From Glaciecola sp964418575 (GTDB lineage Bacteria > Pseudomonadota > Gammaproteobacteria > Enterobacterales > Alteromonadaceae), in NCBI GenBank assembly GCA_964418575.1, contig CAYQMI010000023.1, positions 1 through 35,910 on the forward strand: a DNA stretch of 35,910 bases, in the 5' to 3' direction. A model generated the notes under the pieces. The model ran no database searches and was not told where the DNA came from. It saw only the letters and a program-made list of their open reading frames with translations. The translations under genes were made by a program, and so were the position numbers. This document shows positions 17,773-24,793 of this stretch, one piece after another; within the stretch, counting starts at the first letter, position 1; every line of letters begins with the position of its first letter.

Positions 17773-17856
17773 TTTATACTCCTTGTGCTATAGCACCTAC
17801 TTTAGCGGCAAAAGTTGCTAGTTATTCTTAACCGCTTCAACGCCTTTATATACAAT

Positions 17857-18390
17857 TTACGCATCGGGTATTTTAACCAACAAATCTGTTGTTCCTAAAT
17901 CGACACCAAACTGCGAAAGCAATGTAGATGTTTGCCCTCGATGATGAGTTTGGTGATTGAAGAAATGCTGGATGAGATGAGCAAAACATTTTGTGTAAGA
18001 GACGCCCTTCGTGTTCTTGTAAAACAAATTAGTCGCTAGTATTTCACTAGTGAGCTGATTTGCAAAATCTAAAATTACCTCGTCTAAAAACGCCCGCTCC
18101 TCACTCAAAGCATCCAAGTTTGGGAACAAAATAGAATCTAGGCTCTCAGGAAGTGCTTTTTGACTCAAGCAATCTAATGAACTCAATTGTTCCGGATGCG
18201 ATGCGAAACGTTTGAGCCAAATTATGTCTGCTACTAAAATGTGATTAAGAGTCCCAATAACTGAACCAAAAAAGGCACCTAGGTCTGATGTAAGATCTTC
18301 ATGGCTCAAAGCTTTAGCAGCTGAATAAATCGACTCGTTCATCCACTTGTTGTAGTTCGCCATTAGTACAAAGTTACTTTTCAAAGACAT
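17857..18390 (-). CDS. DinB-family four-helix protein, putative metal-dependent
   Basis: This 177-residue protein has the DinB/YfiT-like fold. Members use three His residues to bind a metal; several are thiol-dependent transferases, and many are uncharacterised. The expected ligands are visible as His50 (GTLNHIL) and His146/His150 in HFFNHQTHHRGQ. The tail ends DLGTTDLLV, typical of the family. ATG 18390 is used; Met10 at 18363 is an alternative. It sits just past an attC-like element on the minus strand, as a gene cassette would. Confidence 0.85.
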   Translation of the reverse strand: MSLKSNFVLMANYNKWMNESIYSAAKALSHEDLTSDLGAFFGSVIGTLNHILVADIIWLKRFASHPEQLSSLDCLSQKALPESLDSILFPNLDALSEERAFLDEVILDFANQLTSEILATNLFYKNTKGVSYTKCFAHLIQHFFNHQTHHRGQTSTLLSQFGVDLGTTDLLVKIPDA

Positions 18391-18413
18391 AGTCTATGCT
18401 CTGTATGACTTTC

Positions 18414-18503
18414 TAATAACGGGCGCAGACCTGTGGGGCATAACAGTGAATCCGCCCCGCGTGAATGCATCCCAGCGAACGAAATAAGTAAATTTTGTTG
18501 GCT
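18414..18503 (-). repeat. attC-like structured element B
   Basis: An imperfect palindrome of about 90 nt lies between the BrnT/BrnA-type pair and the DinB-type gene. The inner stem pairs GTGGGGC (18433-18439) with GCCCCGC (18454-18460). The outer arms are GGGCGCA (18421-18427) and TGCATCCC (18466-18473). On the minus strand it begins near GCCAAC and ends GCGCCCGTTATTA, like the GTTRRRY end of integron attC sites. It shares CAGCGAACGAA-type sequence and the TAACGGGC edge with element A. Match to strict attC consensus is partial. Confidence 0.45.
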
Positions 18504-18633
18504 GTTAATACCAGTAAACTCAATACTACCTAGCAAAATCATTTGATTTTATTCCTATTTCTGATTATTTCACGATAGCTGAAATAGGTAAAAAATGGCG
18601 ATAATAAATAAAAAGCTACGCATCTCTGTTGAA

Positions 18634-18918
18634 TCACTTGTTAGCTATCCTATCCTCAAGACTCCCAGCTACATATTTGTGTAAGATGCTTGAAACTAAG
18701 GTTTGGTAAGGTAAACCTTCTTTCGCTGCACGACGTTGTAGAGCAAGCAGATCGCGACTAGATATTCGTATGTTGATTCGTTTATCTTTCTTCAGCGTTT
18801 CTTCAGCCGCAGATTGAGCCGCTTTTTTAAAAGCCGGAGTCATAACTGATTTGAATTCACCTGCTTCGAAATCGTCTAATATTTCCTGCTCTTCAGGATT
18901 CAATTCAACTTTTCGCAT
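18634..18918 (-). CDS. Ribbon-helix-helix antitoxin of a BrnT/BrnA-type system
   Basis: This 94-residue protein has an acidic N-terminal half and a C-terminal ribbon-helix-helix segment (INIRISSRDLLALQRRAA, then EGLPYQTLVSSILHKYV). The form is typical of CopG/BrnA-like antitoxins that bind the toxin and repress the operon. Its ATG overlaps the toxin stop (TAATG), and AGGAG lies 8 nt upstream. The stop is followed by element B. Strong family call; partner inferred from context. Confidence 0.85.
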   Translation of the reverse strand: MRKVELNPEEQEILDDFEAGEFKSVMTPAFKKAAQSAAEETLKKDKRINIRISSRDLLALQRRAAKEGLPYQTLVSSILHKYVAGSLEDRIANK

Positions 18919-19229
18919 TATTTGTCTCCTAAATAGATTTTCGTAGCTTTTCGACTTGGAATTATAGTTTTAAGAAAAATTTCTTCGTCGGTTTCGACAT
19001 AGGGGATTAAAAATGCGTAATTATCAATCCCTATAACGAATATGCGTTGATTCGGATATTTCTCTTTATTTGGATGCTCAATAATATCCAGAAGCTCCCC
19101 TTGTTGTATACAAACAACGACATCCTCAAATGAGACACCACGCTCATTAAGAAGTTGTTGGTTTTTATCCGAATTCCAGTTTATTGATTTCACAAATATG
19201 AGCATAGCACCATGTATGCCGAATGTCAT
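18918..19229 (-). CDS. BrnT-family ribonuclease toxin
   Basis: This 103-residue BrnT-type toxin has the RelE-like fold of type II systems. INWNSDKNQQLLNERGVSFEDVV matches the family W-x-x-x-K-[NR]-x-x-L-x-x-(R/K)-x-G-[IV]-x-F pattern, followed by EHPNKEKYPNQRIFVIGID and the C-terminal ISR-like stretch IPSRKATK. The family cleaves RNA. ATG 19229 gives an unusual eight-residue extension; ATG 19205 (MLIFVKSINW) is the more likely start. The gene precedes its antitoxin, as is usual for BrnT. Confidence 0.82.
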   Translation of the reverse strand: MTFGIHGAMLIFVKSINWNSDKNQQLLNERGVSFEDVVVCIQQGELLDIIEHPNKEKYPNQRIFVIGIDNYAFLIPYVETDEEIFLKTIIPSRKATKIYLGDK

Positions 19230-19258
19230 CAGATACTAAATGGGGATAGCTAACTTTA

Positions 19259-19340
19259 AGCTAACGGGCACGAGTGCAATGCAACAATGGCGAAGCCGCA
19301 TTGTGTTTGTGTCCTAGCGAACGAAGTGAGCGAGTTAAGC
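19259..19340 (-). repeat. attC-like structured element A
   Basis: An 82-nt imperfect palindrome lies between the broken GNAT gene and the toxin gene. GGGCAC (19266-19271) pairs with GTGTCC (19309-19314), and CAACAATG (19282-19289) pairs with CATTGTGTTTG (19299-19309) around a GGCGAAGCC mini-hairpin. Read on the minus strand it starts GCTTAAC (fits RYYYAAC) and ends GCCCGTTAGCT (near GTTRRRY). This is the layout of an integron attC site placed after a minus-strand gene. AGCGAACGAA is shared with element B. Confidence 0.5.
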
Positions 19341-19364
19341 GCCTTGTTTGATTTTACTCGCATT

Positions 19365-19513
19365 CTAAAATGACTTCAGTTTAGCGAAGATATGATTATT
19401 ATAGAACTGCCCGTTTTTAAAAAAGGCCTTTTGCAACACGGCTTCTTGAGTGAACCCACATTTTAAAAGTAAGCCTATTGATGCAGCATTGCCTGAAAAA
19501 ACAGGAGCAAAAA
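19365..19513 (-). CDS. GNAT-family acetyltransferase, C-terminal 48 residues (cut by assembly gap)
   Basis: Reading the minus strand out of the gap gives an open frame to TAG at 19367-19365. It contains SGNAASIGLLLKCGFTQEA and then KAFFKNGQFYNNHIFAKL. This is the C-terminal N-x-A-S-x-x-[LV]-x-K-x-GF-x-x-E signature of GNAT acetyltransferases of the RimJ/RimL-like group. The SAM-independent acetyl-CoA fold itself lies in the missing part. Element A follows the stop directly, as in a cassette. Confidence 0.75.
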
Positions 19514-19613
19514 NNNNNNNNNNNNNNNNNNNNNNNNNNNNNNNNNNNNNNNNNNNNNNNNNNNNNNNNNNNNNNNNNNNNNNNNNNNNNNNNNNNNNNN
19601 NNNNNNNNNNNNN
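19514..19613. other. Assembly gap, 100 N
   Basis: Exactly 100 N, the usual placeholder for a scaffold gap of unknown size. It interrupts the GNAT gene on the left and the open frame on the right. Anything said to continue across it is unsupported. Confidence 0.98.
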
Positions 19614-19746
19614 AAAAGATGTCGGTGAGCATGAGTTTACAAAGTTCCTGACTCATCTTGCAGTAAATCGACAATTTAAGGTTACCAACCCAAAACTAAG
19701 GGTTATGAGCGATTGTGTGAAAGGAGTTTACGCAAATTCAAATTAA
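19614..19746 (+). CDS. C-terminal fragment of an unknown protein (cut by assembly gap)
   Basis: A plus-strand frame leaves the gap and ends at TAA 19744-19746, giving about 43 residues with EFTKFLTHLAVNRQF and LRVMSDCVKGVYANS. The composition looks protein-like rather than random. No family is recognised and there is no start, so it may be a real 3' end or a chance open frame. Confidence 0.35.
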
Positions 19747-19857
19747 TGAATTTGCGCATTTAAAATATTAATTTTGAGGGTAGCGAGCAAGGTAGGATAG
19801 TTCATAGTCAACTGTAAAATTTCTGGGTTAAGCACGAAACCTTACTCCCACCACACC

Positions 19858-21318
19858 CTACTCTTGGCGCTCAGTTTCTTTAACAAAGAACACCGATATC
19901 GCCGCACAAAGCATCAGAACACCCGCGAGTACAATGATATTAATTGCCACATTGTCGAATACATACTTCAGTATTAAGCCTGCAGTTAAGGCGCTGATTA
20001 TTTGTGGTGCGGCGATGGTAAAGTTAAATATGCCCATGTAAATACCGGTTTTATCTGCCGGTAGCGAGCCCGCTAGCATGGCATAAGGCATGGCTAAAAT
20101 TGCCGCCCATGCTATTCCTACGCCTATCATTGGAATCAGCAGGTTTAGCGCGCCCATTGGAACGGTTACTTCGGTAAACCATAAGTTTACGTCAACCGGC
20201 GTTAGGTCTTGGAAGAATAAAAAGCTGATGTAGCCAAGGCCGCCCAAGGCTAAGGCTCCTGCATATACTACTTTACGGCCAATTTTGTCAGCTAACTTGG
20301 CTAGGAATACGGAAAAGATAGCGGCAAACAATGAATATGCTGCGAATATTATGCCTACCCAATCACCTGCTGCGCCTTTTGCAGCAACGATTTCGAGTGG
20401 GATTGAGTCTAGCGACGATAAGTAAGCTTGATCAAACCATTTTTTATCAACGCCCCAAATATGCTGGGTGATAGCGTTGGTGGTGTACACCCACATAATA
20501 AACAACGAAAACCACGAGAAGAACTGCGTTACCGCTAAGCCTTTCATGGTTTTTGGCATATGAATCACTAAGCCGAAAAAATCTTTCAAACGTTGCATAA
20601 CAGGTTTTACTGCGGCACGCTCTTTGGCCACTTCTGCAGCGTCCATTCCTTTGTAGGCATAGTATTGCTCGGGTGGATATTCTTTTGTTCTGAACACTGT
20701 CCACAGCACCGTGCCTAGCAATACAGTTGCACCGATATAAAACGCCCACATCACGCTCTGCGCCACTTGGCCTTGCTGTGCGGTGTTGTCTAAGCCTATA
20801 ACGTTGGTTAGCAAAAATGGTAATAAAGAACCTACTACCGCGCCTATGTTGATCAGTAAAGACTGCACCGAGTAGCCAACGTTACGCTGCTTGGCCGGCA
20901 CCATGTCAGAGACCAAGGCTCTAAATGGCTGAAAGCAAACGTTAAACGATGCATCCATCAGCGCGAGCATCAACACCCCAAAAATCATGGGAGCCACAAA
21001 AGCAACAAATAATGGCGCGTTGGGCATTAAAAACATGCCTAAAGCAGCGGCGATGGCCCCGGCAAATATAAAGGGCGTTCTTCGCCCCATGCGGTTCCAC
21101 GTTCTGTCTGATGCTGCACCCACAAATGGTTGTACAATTAAGCCCATTAAAGGCGCCACTATCCAGAAAAATGAAAGTTGATGTGGGTCTGCGCCTAGGT
21201 CAGATAAAATACGGCTGACGTTGGCGTTTTGAAGCGCAAAACCAAACTGCACACCTAAAAACCCAAAGCTGACATTCCATACTTGCCAGAAACTTAACTG
21301 CGGTTGTTGTTTTGCCAT
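19858..21318 (-). CDS. MFS sugar transporter, SLC45/maltose type
   Basis: This 486-residue inner-membrane transporter has about 12 predicted helices. The cytoplasmic loop between helices 2 and 3 carries the major-facilitator signature as GAASDRTWNRMGRRTPF (about 67-83), typical of SLC45-like and GPH-type sugar:cation symporters. Related proteins import maltose, sucrose or maltodextrins in Alteromonadales and Xanthomonadales. Location within a GH13/GH31 locus and a shared operator support maltose or maltooligosaccharide as substrate; that is inference. Divergent from the halogenase. Confidence 0.88.
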   Translation of the reverse strand: MAKQQPQLSFWQVWNVSFGFLGVQFGFALQNANVSRILSDLGADPHQLSFFWIVAPLMGLIVQPFVGAASDRTWNRMGRRTPFIFAGAIAAALGMFLMPNAPLFVAFVAPMIFGVLMLALMDASFNVCFQPFRALVSDMVPAKQRNVGYSVQSLLINIGAVVGSLLPFLLTNVIGLDNTAQQGQVAQSVMWAFYIGATVLLGTVLWTVFRTKEYPPEQYYAYKGMDAAEVAKERAAVKPVMQRLKDFFGLVIHMPKTMKGLAVTQFFSWFSLFIMWVYTTNAITQHIWGVDKKWFDQAYLSSLDSIPLEIVAAKGAAGDWVGIIFAAYSLFAAIFSVFLAKLADKIGRKVVYAGALALGGLGYISFLFFQDLTPVDVNLWFTEVTVPMGALNLLIPMIGVGIAWAAILAMPYAMLAGSLPADKTGIYMGIFNFTIAAPQIISALTAGLILKYVFDNVAINIIVLAGVLMLCAAISVFFVKETERQE

Positions 21319-21497
21319 GTATTTTTGCTCGTTATTTTTATGGTTTTAATGAGGGTATTCTCGGAGTATTCTTGTTTTGTTGATGTATTGCGCTAAGCCG
21401 CATTGCTAATCGGCTAGCTAACCATCACAAATTGTTAAATACTTGTAACACATTATTAAACGATTGTACCCTTTGCGCGCAGCAAACTCTATTTGCT

Positions 21498-21512
21498 TGC
21501 ATACGTATTCAC
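21498..21512. promoter_or_regulatory. Predicted sugar-regulon operator, copy 1
   Basis: TGCATACGTATTCAC contains the palindromic core ATACGTAT. The identical 15-mer occurs at 30960-30974 upstream of the GH13-GH31 operon. A site of this size and symmetry fits a LacI-family repressor such as the MalR-type regulators of related bacteria; the regulator itself is not identified. Confidence 0.6.
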
Positions 21513-21592
21513 CAAACTAAGTAAATCAGGTAACTCTCGACATGCTCTTTGATGCCAGACAAAAGTTCGTATGTTAAGCATTAGGAAATACA

Positions 21593-21620
21593 TTGACTGA
21601 CCTCTTGCACTTGATAATAT
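21593..21620 (+). promoter_or_regulatory. Predicted promoter of the halogenase gene
   Basis: -35 TTGACT (21593-21598) and -10 TAATAT (21615-21620) are 16 nt apart. The leader is short and the Shine-Dalgarno GGGAG (21634-21638) is 5 nt from the ATG. The operator lies about 80 nt upstream of the -35. Confidence 0.5.
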
Positions 21621-21643
21621 CTTGTTAATAAACGGGAGTTCTT

Positions 21644-23128
21644 ATGCAAAAGTGTATTATTTTAGGCGGCGGCACCGCCGGCTGGATGGCTGCGAATCTT
21701 CTTAGACATCACCTCGATCCTCATCGCTTTGAAGTTAGCTTAATTGAAAGTCCCGATATCGGCACAATAGGTGTTGGTGAAGGCTCAACCCCTCACTTAA
21801 AGGTGTTCTTTGATGAACTAGGCATTGCTGAATCACAATGGATGCAGGCATGTAACGCTACGTATAAAAACGGCATTAGCTTTGTCGACTGGACCTCGCA
21901 TTTAAGCAGCAACCGTTATTTTCATCCCTTCCCGTCCTATACCGACAGACAAACTGCAGCGGCCTTTTTAATGCACTGTCATTTACGCTTTAAAGGACAT
22001 TCAATATCCACTAATTCCGACGACTACTTTTTAGCATCTGCACTCTCAGAGGCTCATTTGAGCCCAAAAGTGCTGCCGCAAAAACCGGGGGTGCCTTTAA
22101 ATTACGCCTATCATTTTGACTCCACTTTACTCGGAAAATATTTAAGCGAACTAGCCATTAAAAAAGGCGTTAATCATATTAGCAATAAAGTAACCGAAGT
22201 CGCGCAGCATCCTAATGGCGACATTGCCAGCCTGATTTTAGAAAATGGCGATATTGAACATGGCGACTGGTTTATTGATGCATCGGGCTTTAAGAGTCAG
22301 CTAATGCAACAAACACTGCAAGTAGGATTTGAGTCATTTAGCGATAATTTAATTAACGACAGCGCCATTGCTTTGCCCTCGCACGATGTTTTACCGCTGA
22401 GCTCTGAAACTACTGCAACGGCGCTAAAAAACGGCTGGGCATGGAGAATTCCGCTTACCAATCGCGTAGGCAATGGCTATGTATTTAGTCGCGCACATTG
22501 TAACTTTGTGCAAGCTGAAGCAGAGCTTCGAGAACATATTGGCGATGACGCCAGTGTGGAAGATGCGCGGCATATTCACATGAAGGTTGGGCAGGTAAAA
22601 CGTCACTGGCATAAAAACACGCTTGCGCTTGGCTTAGCTCAGGGCTTTATTGAGCCCCTTGAAGCCACGGCATTGCATTTAGTACTGGAGAGCCTAGTCA
22701 GCTTTATTGCCCAATTTAAGCAAGGGGAGTTTGAAGCAAGCGCGCATGATGATTTTAATAACGCTATGAATAGGCGCTATCAAGGCATTCGAGATTACAT
22801 TGTATGCCATTACATTAGCAGCTCGCGCAACGACACACCCTATTGGCGGGACCTAAAACAAAACCTTCCGCTGTCTGATAATTTGCAGGCCGTGCTCAAT
22901 GCTTGGGACAATAAACAAGACATAACCCCTATTTTGCAGCAGCGGGGAATGGATAAATACTACCCTGCTGTTTCTTGGTATTGCTTACTCGCCGGCTATG
23001 GGCGTTTCGCACCTTCAAGTTTAGGTACGCACAATCAGGCTGAACAAAGCTTGCAGCAGGTAAAGGCTTATTTGACCAAAACCAAAACACAATTTATGCC
23101 TCATCAGCAGGCCCTAGAATTTAACTAA
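21644..23128 (+). CDS. Flavin-dependent tryptophan halogenase family protein
   Basis: This 494-residue protein is of the tryptophan-halogenase (PrnA-like) family, which uses FADH2 and HOCl chemistry to chlorinate or brominate aromatic substrates. The FAD-binding motif GGGTAGW is at 8-14 and VGEGSTPH at 44-51. The conserved Lys is probably Lys75 (YKNGISFVDW). The halogenase signature WxWxIP appears as GWAWRIP at 264-270, and the catalytic Glu region reads FIEPLEAT at 335-342. All key residues are present, so an active enzyme is plausible. The substrate is unknown. The sugar-utilisation context recurs for this subfamily and argues against a natural-product cluster. Confidence 0.9.
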   Translation: MQKCIILGGGTAGWMAANLLRHHLDPHRFEVSLIESPDIGTIGVGEGSTPHLKVFFDELGIAESQWMQACNATYKNGISFVDWTSHLSSNRYFHPFPSYTDRQTAAAFLMHCHLRFKGHSISTNSDDYFLASALSEAHLSPKVLPQKPGVPLNYAYHFDSTLLGKYLSELAIKKGVNHISNKVTEVAQHPNGDIASLILENGDIEHGDWFIDASGFKSQLMQQTLQVGFESFSDNLINDSAIALPSHDVLPLSSETTATALKNGWAWRIPLTNRVGNGYVFSRAHCNFVQAEAELREHIGDDASVEDARHIHMKVGQVKRHWHKNTLALGLAQGFIEPLEATALHLVLESLVSFIAQFKQGEFEASAHDDFNNAMNRRYQGIRDYIVCHYISSSRNDTPYWRDLKQNLPLSDNLQAVLNAWDNKQDITPILQQRGMDKYYPAVSWYCLLAGYGRFAPSSLGTHNQAEQSLQQVKAYLTKTKTQFMPHQQALEFN

Positions 23129-23130
23129 AC

Positions 23131-23149
23131 GCAGCTGAGTTGCTTTTTT
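23131..23149 (+). terminator. Weak terminator after the halogenase gene
   Basis: GCAGC pairs with GTTGC (one wobble) around TGA, followed by six T. It starts 2 nt after the stop at 23128. The short stem makes partial read-through into the PRMT-like gene likely. Confidence 0.5.
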
Positions 23150-23241
23150 AACGCTTATCGAAATTATCTTATTGGCACTAAGCTCTGTCAGCGTGTCCTG
23201 CCCTCTGCTAGTATGCAGCAAATTTTGAATAAGAGCAGAGC

Positions 23242-24282
23242 ATGAAGCAAACTAATACCCCCAACACAGAAAAAGACATCAGCGCGAACGATAGCGATGG
23301 CAGCCACGGTCGCCACCGAATGTCTTACCGTGATGTGAACATGCACAAAGTGATGCTGCAAGATATTGTGCGCACAGAGGCCTATCAACGCTCACTAAAC
23401 GAGACGCTTAAAACCAATCATACCGTATTAGATTTTGGCTGTGGCAGTGGTGTACTGTCGATGTTTGCATCAAGCGCTGGGGCAAAAGAAGTGCTCGCCG
23501 TTGACCGTTCGCCTTTTATAAAGAACGCACAGAACATTGCCAAAGCGAATGGCTTTGAAAATATCCATTTTTATCATGACGACCATGAATCTCTGCAGCT
23601 CGATGGCACAGTAGATGTGATTGTATCGGAATGGATGGGCCACTGTTTGTTTTATGAGGCCATGCTTGAGCCGCTACTTCGCTTAAGAGACCGCTACCTA
23701 ACGGACAATGGCCTGATGATACCGGCAAAAGTGAGTTTGCACCTTGGCTTGGTTCACGACGAAGAGATTATGGATGACTTGTGCTTTTTACAAGATAAGC
23801 CTTATGGCATTGATTTTAGCCCAATTGCTGGTGCAGTACTTCAGCAGTCTGACTTAGTCGCATTAGAGCCTGAGAGCATCTTAGAAAGTGTTGCGGATAT
23901 GGGCACGCTCGATATGCACAGCATCACAAAGGCAGACGCGCCAAGGGTATTCTTCGCCAAGCTGATCCCTAGCGAGGAAGCAACAATTTACGCGCTTTGC
24001 GCATGGTTTAGCACAGAACTGAGTGAGGGTGTTGCTTTTGGTACTGGGCCAAACGACCGCCCTACTCATTGGGACCAATTACTCTTGCCGCTCCCCACAC
24101 CATTTGAAGTGAGTCCTGCTCGGGAATTAAGTCTTAGCCTTTCACCACAAACTGAAAAGCTTGGTGAAGAGCAAACCTGGTTTTGGTCGATTAGCGATGG
24201 TGTAAATACGATTGAGGTTGATGAAAAGGCACTCCAACAAAGCGCGCCAGTCATGAATAAGTCAGGAAGGTTACCTGACTAG
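23242..24282 (+). CDS. Protein arginine methyltransferase (PRMT)-like SAM enzyme
   Basis: This 346-residue class I methyltransferase has PRMT hallmarks. The helix after the N-terminus reads HKVMLQDIVRTEAYQRSL, close to HEEMLKDEVRTLTYRNSM of PRMT1. Motif I is VLDFGCGSG (62-70), and the post-I acidic residue is Asp88 where eukaryotic PRMTs usually have Glu. The double-E loop SEWMGHCLFYEAM (129-141) holds both Glu130 and Glu139, and the THW loop is THWDQ (275-279). The YFxxY motif is only partly kept. The C-terminal half (about 165-320) fits the PRMT beta-barrel. It would methylate arginine or a related guanidino/nitrogen substrate. It lies 113 nt after the halogenase, possibly by read-through. 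Confidence 0.85.
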   Translation: MKQTNTPNTEKDISANDSDGSHGRHRMSYRDVNMHKVMLQDIVRTEAYQRSLNETLKTNHTVLDFGCGSGVLSMFASSAGAKEVLAVDRSPFIKNAQNIAKANGFENIHFYHDDHESLQLDGTVDVIVSEWMGHCLFYEAMLEPLLRLRDRYLTDNGLMIPAKVSLHLGLVHDEEIMDDLCFLQDKPYGIDFSPIAGAVLQQSDLVALEPESILESVADMGTLDMHSITKADAPRVFFAKLIPSEEATIYALCAWFSTELSEGVAFGTGPNDRPTHWDQLLLPLPTPFEVSPARELSLSLSPQTEKLGEEQTWFWSISDGVNTIEVDEKALQQSAPVMNKSGRLPD

Positions 24283-24344
24283 CATCGTGTTACTTACCTG
24301 CCTATTTGACACTACATAAACAGCCAGCATAACAATGCTTAATG

Positions 24345-24791
24345 CTAGCTAGCTGCCTCACCATCACTGCTATTAAGTGCGATACTAAGCGTATAGTCAG
24401 CAATTTCATTGCGACGGGCTGCAGAGCGCATCATATAGACTCTTACTGTATAAACGCCAGATTGCTCGGCGTTTTGCGTAAAATGGTCACCCGCTATTGA
24501 ACCTATAAACATCGCCACATCTGTTTCGCCCGGTGCGAGTAAATTAAAGTAAGTTGCAGTATTTGCTGTTTTTAGCCTGATATCCATGTGCTGGCCGGTT
24601 TCAACGTCGAGTGCATAATCTCGAATCGCATAGCCGCTTATACTAGCTTCAATGATGGTACTGTCTTTGCCAGACTCAAATACCACTTGCTCAGTTTGAA
24701 TATCATCATCTGCAATCAGCATTGCGCTAAAAGCGATTAAAAAACCGGCTAACAAATAGCGTGTTGTGTTTCCTACAAAACTAATTCGCAT
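24345..24791 (-). CDS. Exported PliG-like (g-type lysozyme inhibitor family) protein
   Basis: This 148-residue protein has an N-terminal signal sequence (hydrophobic to about residue 27, cleavage near AMLIAD). The mature part contains VVFESGKDSTIIEASISGY, an ALDVETGQHMDI segment, TYFNLL and VRVYMMRSAARRNEIADYTL. This follows the pattern of E. coli PliG and related domains (GQ, TYF, R-x-x-ARRNE, Y-x-L-x-I). PliG inhibits g-type lysozymes in the periplasm; whether this one does is unknown. It starts 2 nt after the FG-GAP lipoprotein stop, so the two are cotranscribed. Confidence 0.75.
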   Translation of the reverse strand: MRISFVGNTTRYLLAGFLIAFSAMLIADDDIQTEQVVFESGKDSTIIEASISGYAIRDYALDVETGQHMDIRLKTANTATYFNLLAPGETDVAMFIGSIAGDHFTQNAEQSGVYTVRVYMMRSAARRNEIADYTLSIALNSSDGEAAS

Positions 24792-24793
24792 GG

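Larger units (their letters stand above)
21319..21643. promoter_or_regulatory. Divergent promoter region, MFS transporter versus halogenase
   Basis: This 325-nt region holds the operator at 21498-21512 and a good halogenase promoter (listed separately). A minus-strand -10-like TACAAT (complement of 21463-21468) could serve the transporter, placing the operator about 30-45 nt upstream of that hexamer. No ORF is supported here. Confidence 0.5.

Noticed and set aside
17773..17856. A third attC-like element after the DinB-type gene
   Set aside because: Only a loose GCGG/CCGC pairing is visible, and neither edge fits the pattern of elements A and B.
19417..19746. Open frames that run straight through the run of N on both strands
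   Set aside because: The gap is a placeholder of unknown length, so continuity across it is an artefact. Only the parts outside the gap were kept.
21644..24282. Halogenase and methyltransferase as a natural-product biosynthetic cluster
   Set aside because: No synthase, NRPS, PKS or other tailoring gene is nearby, and the promoter shares a sugar-type operator.
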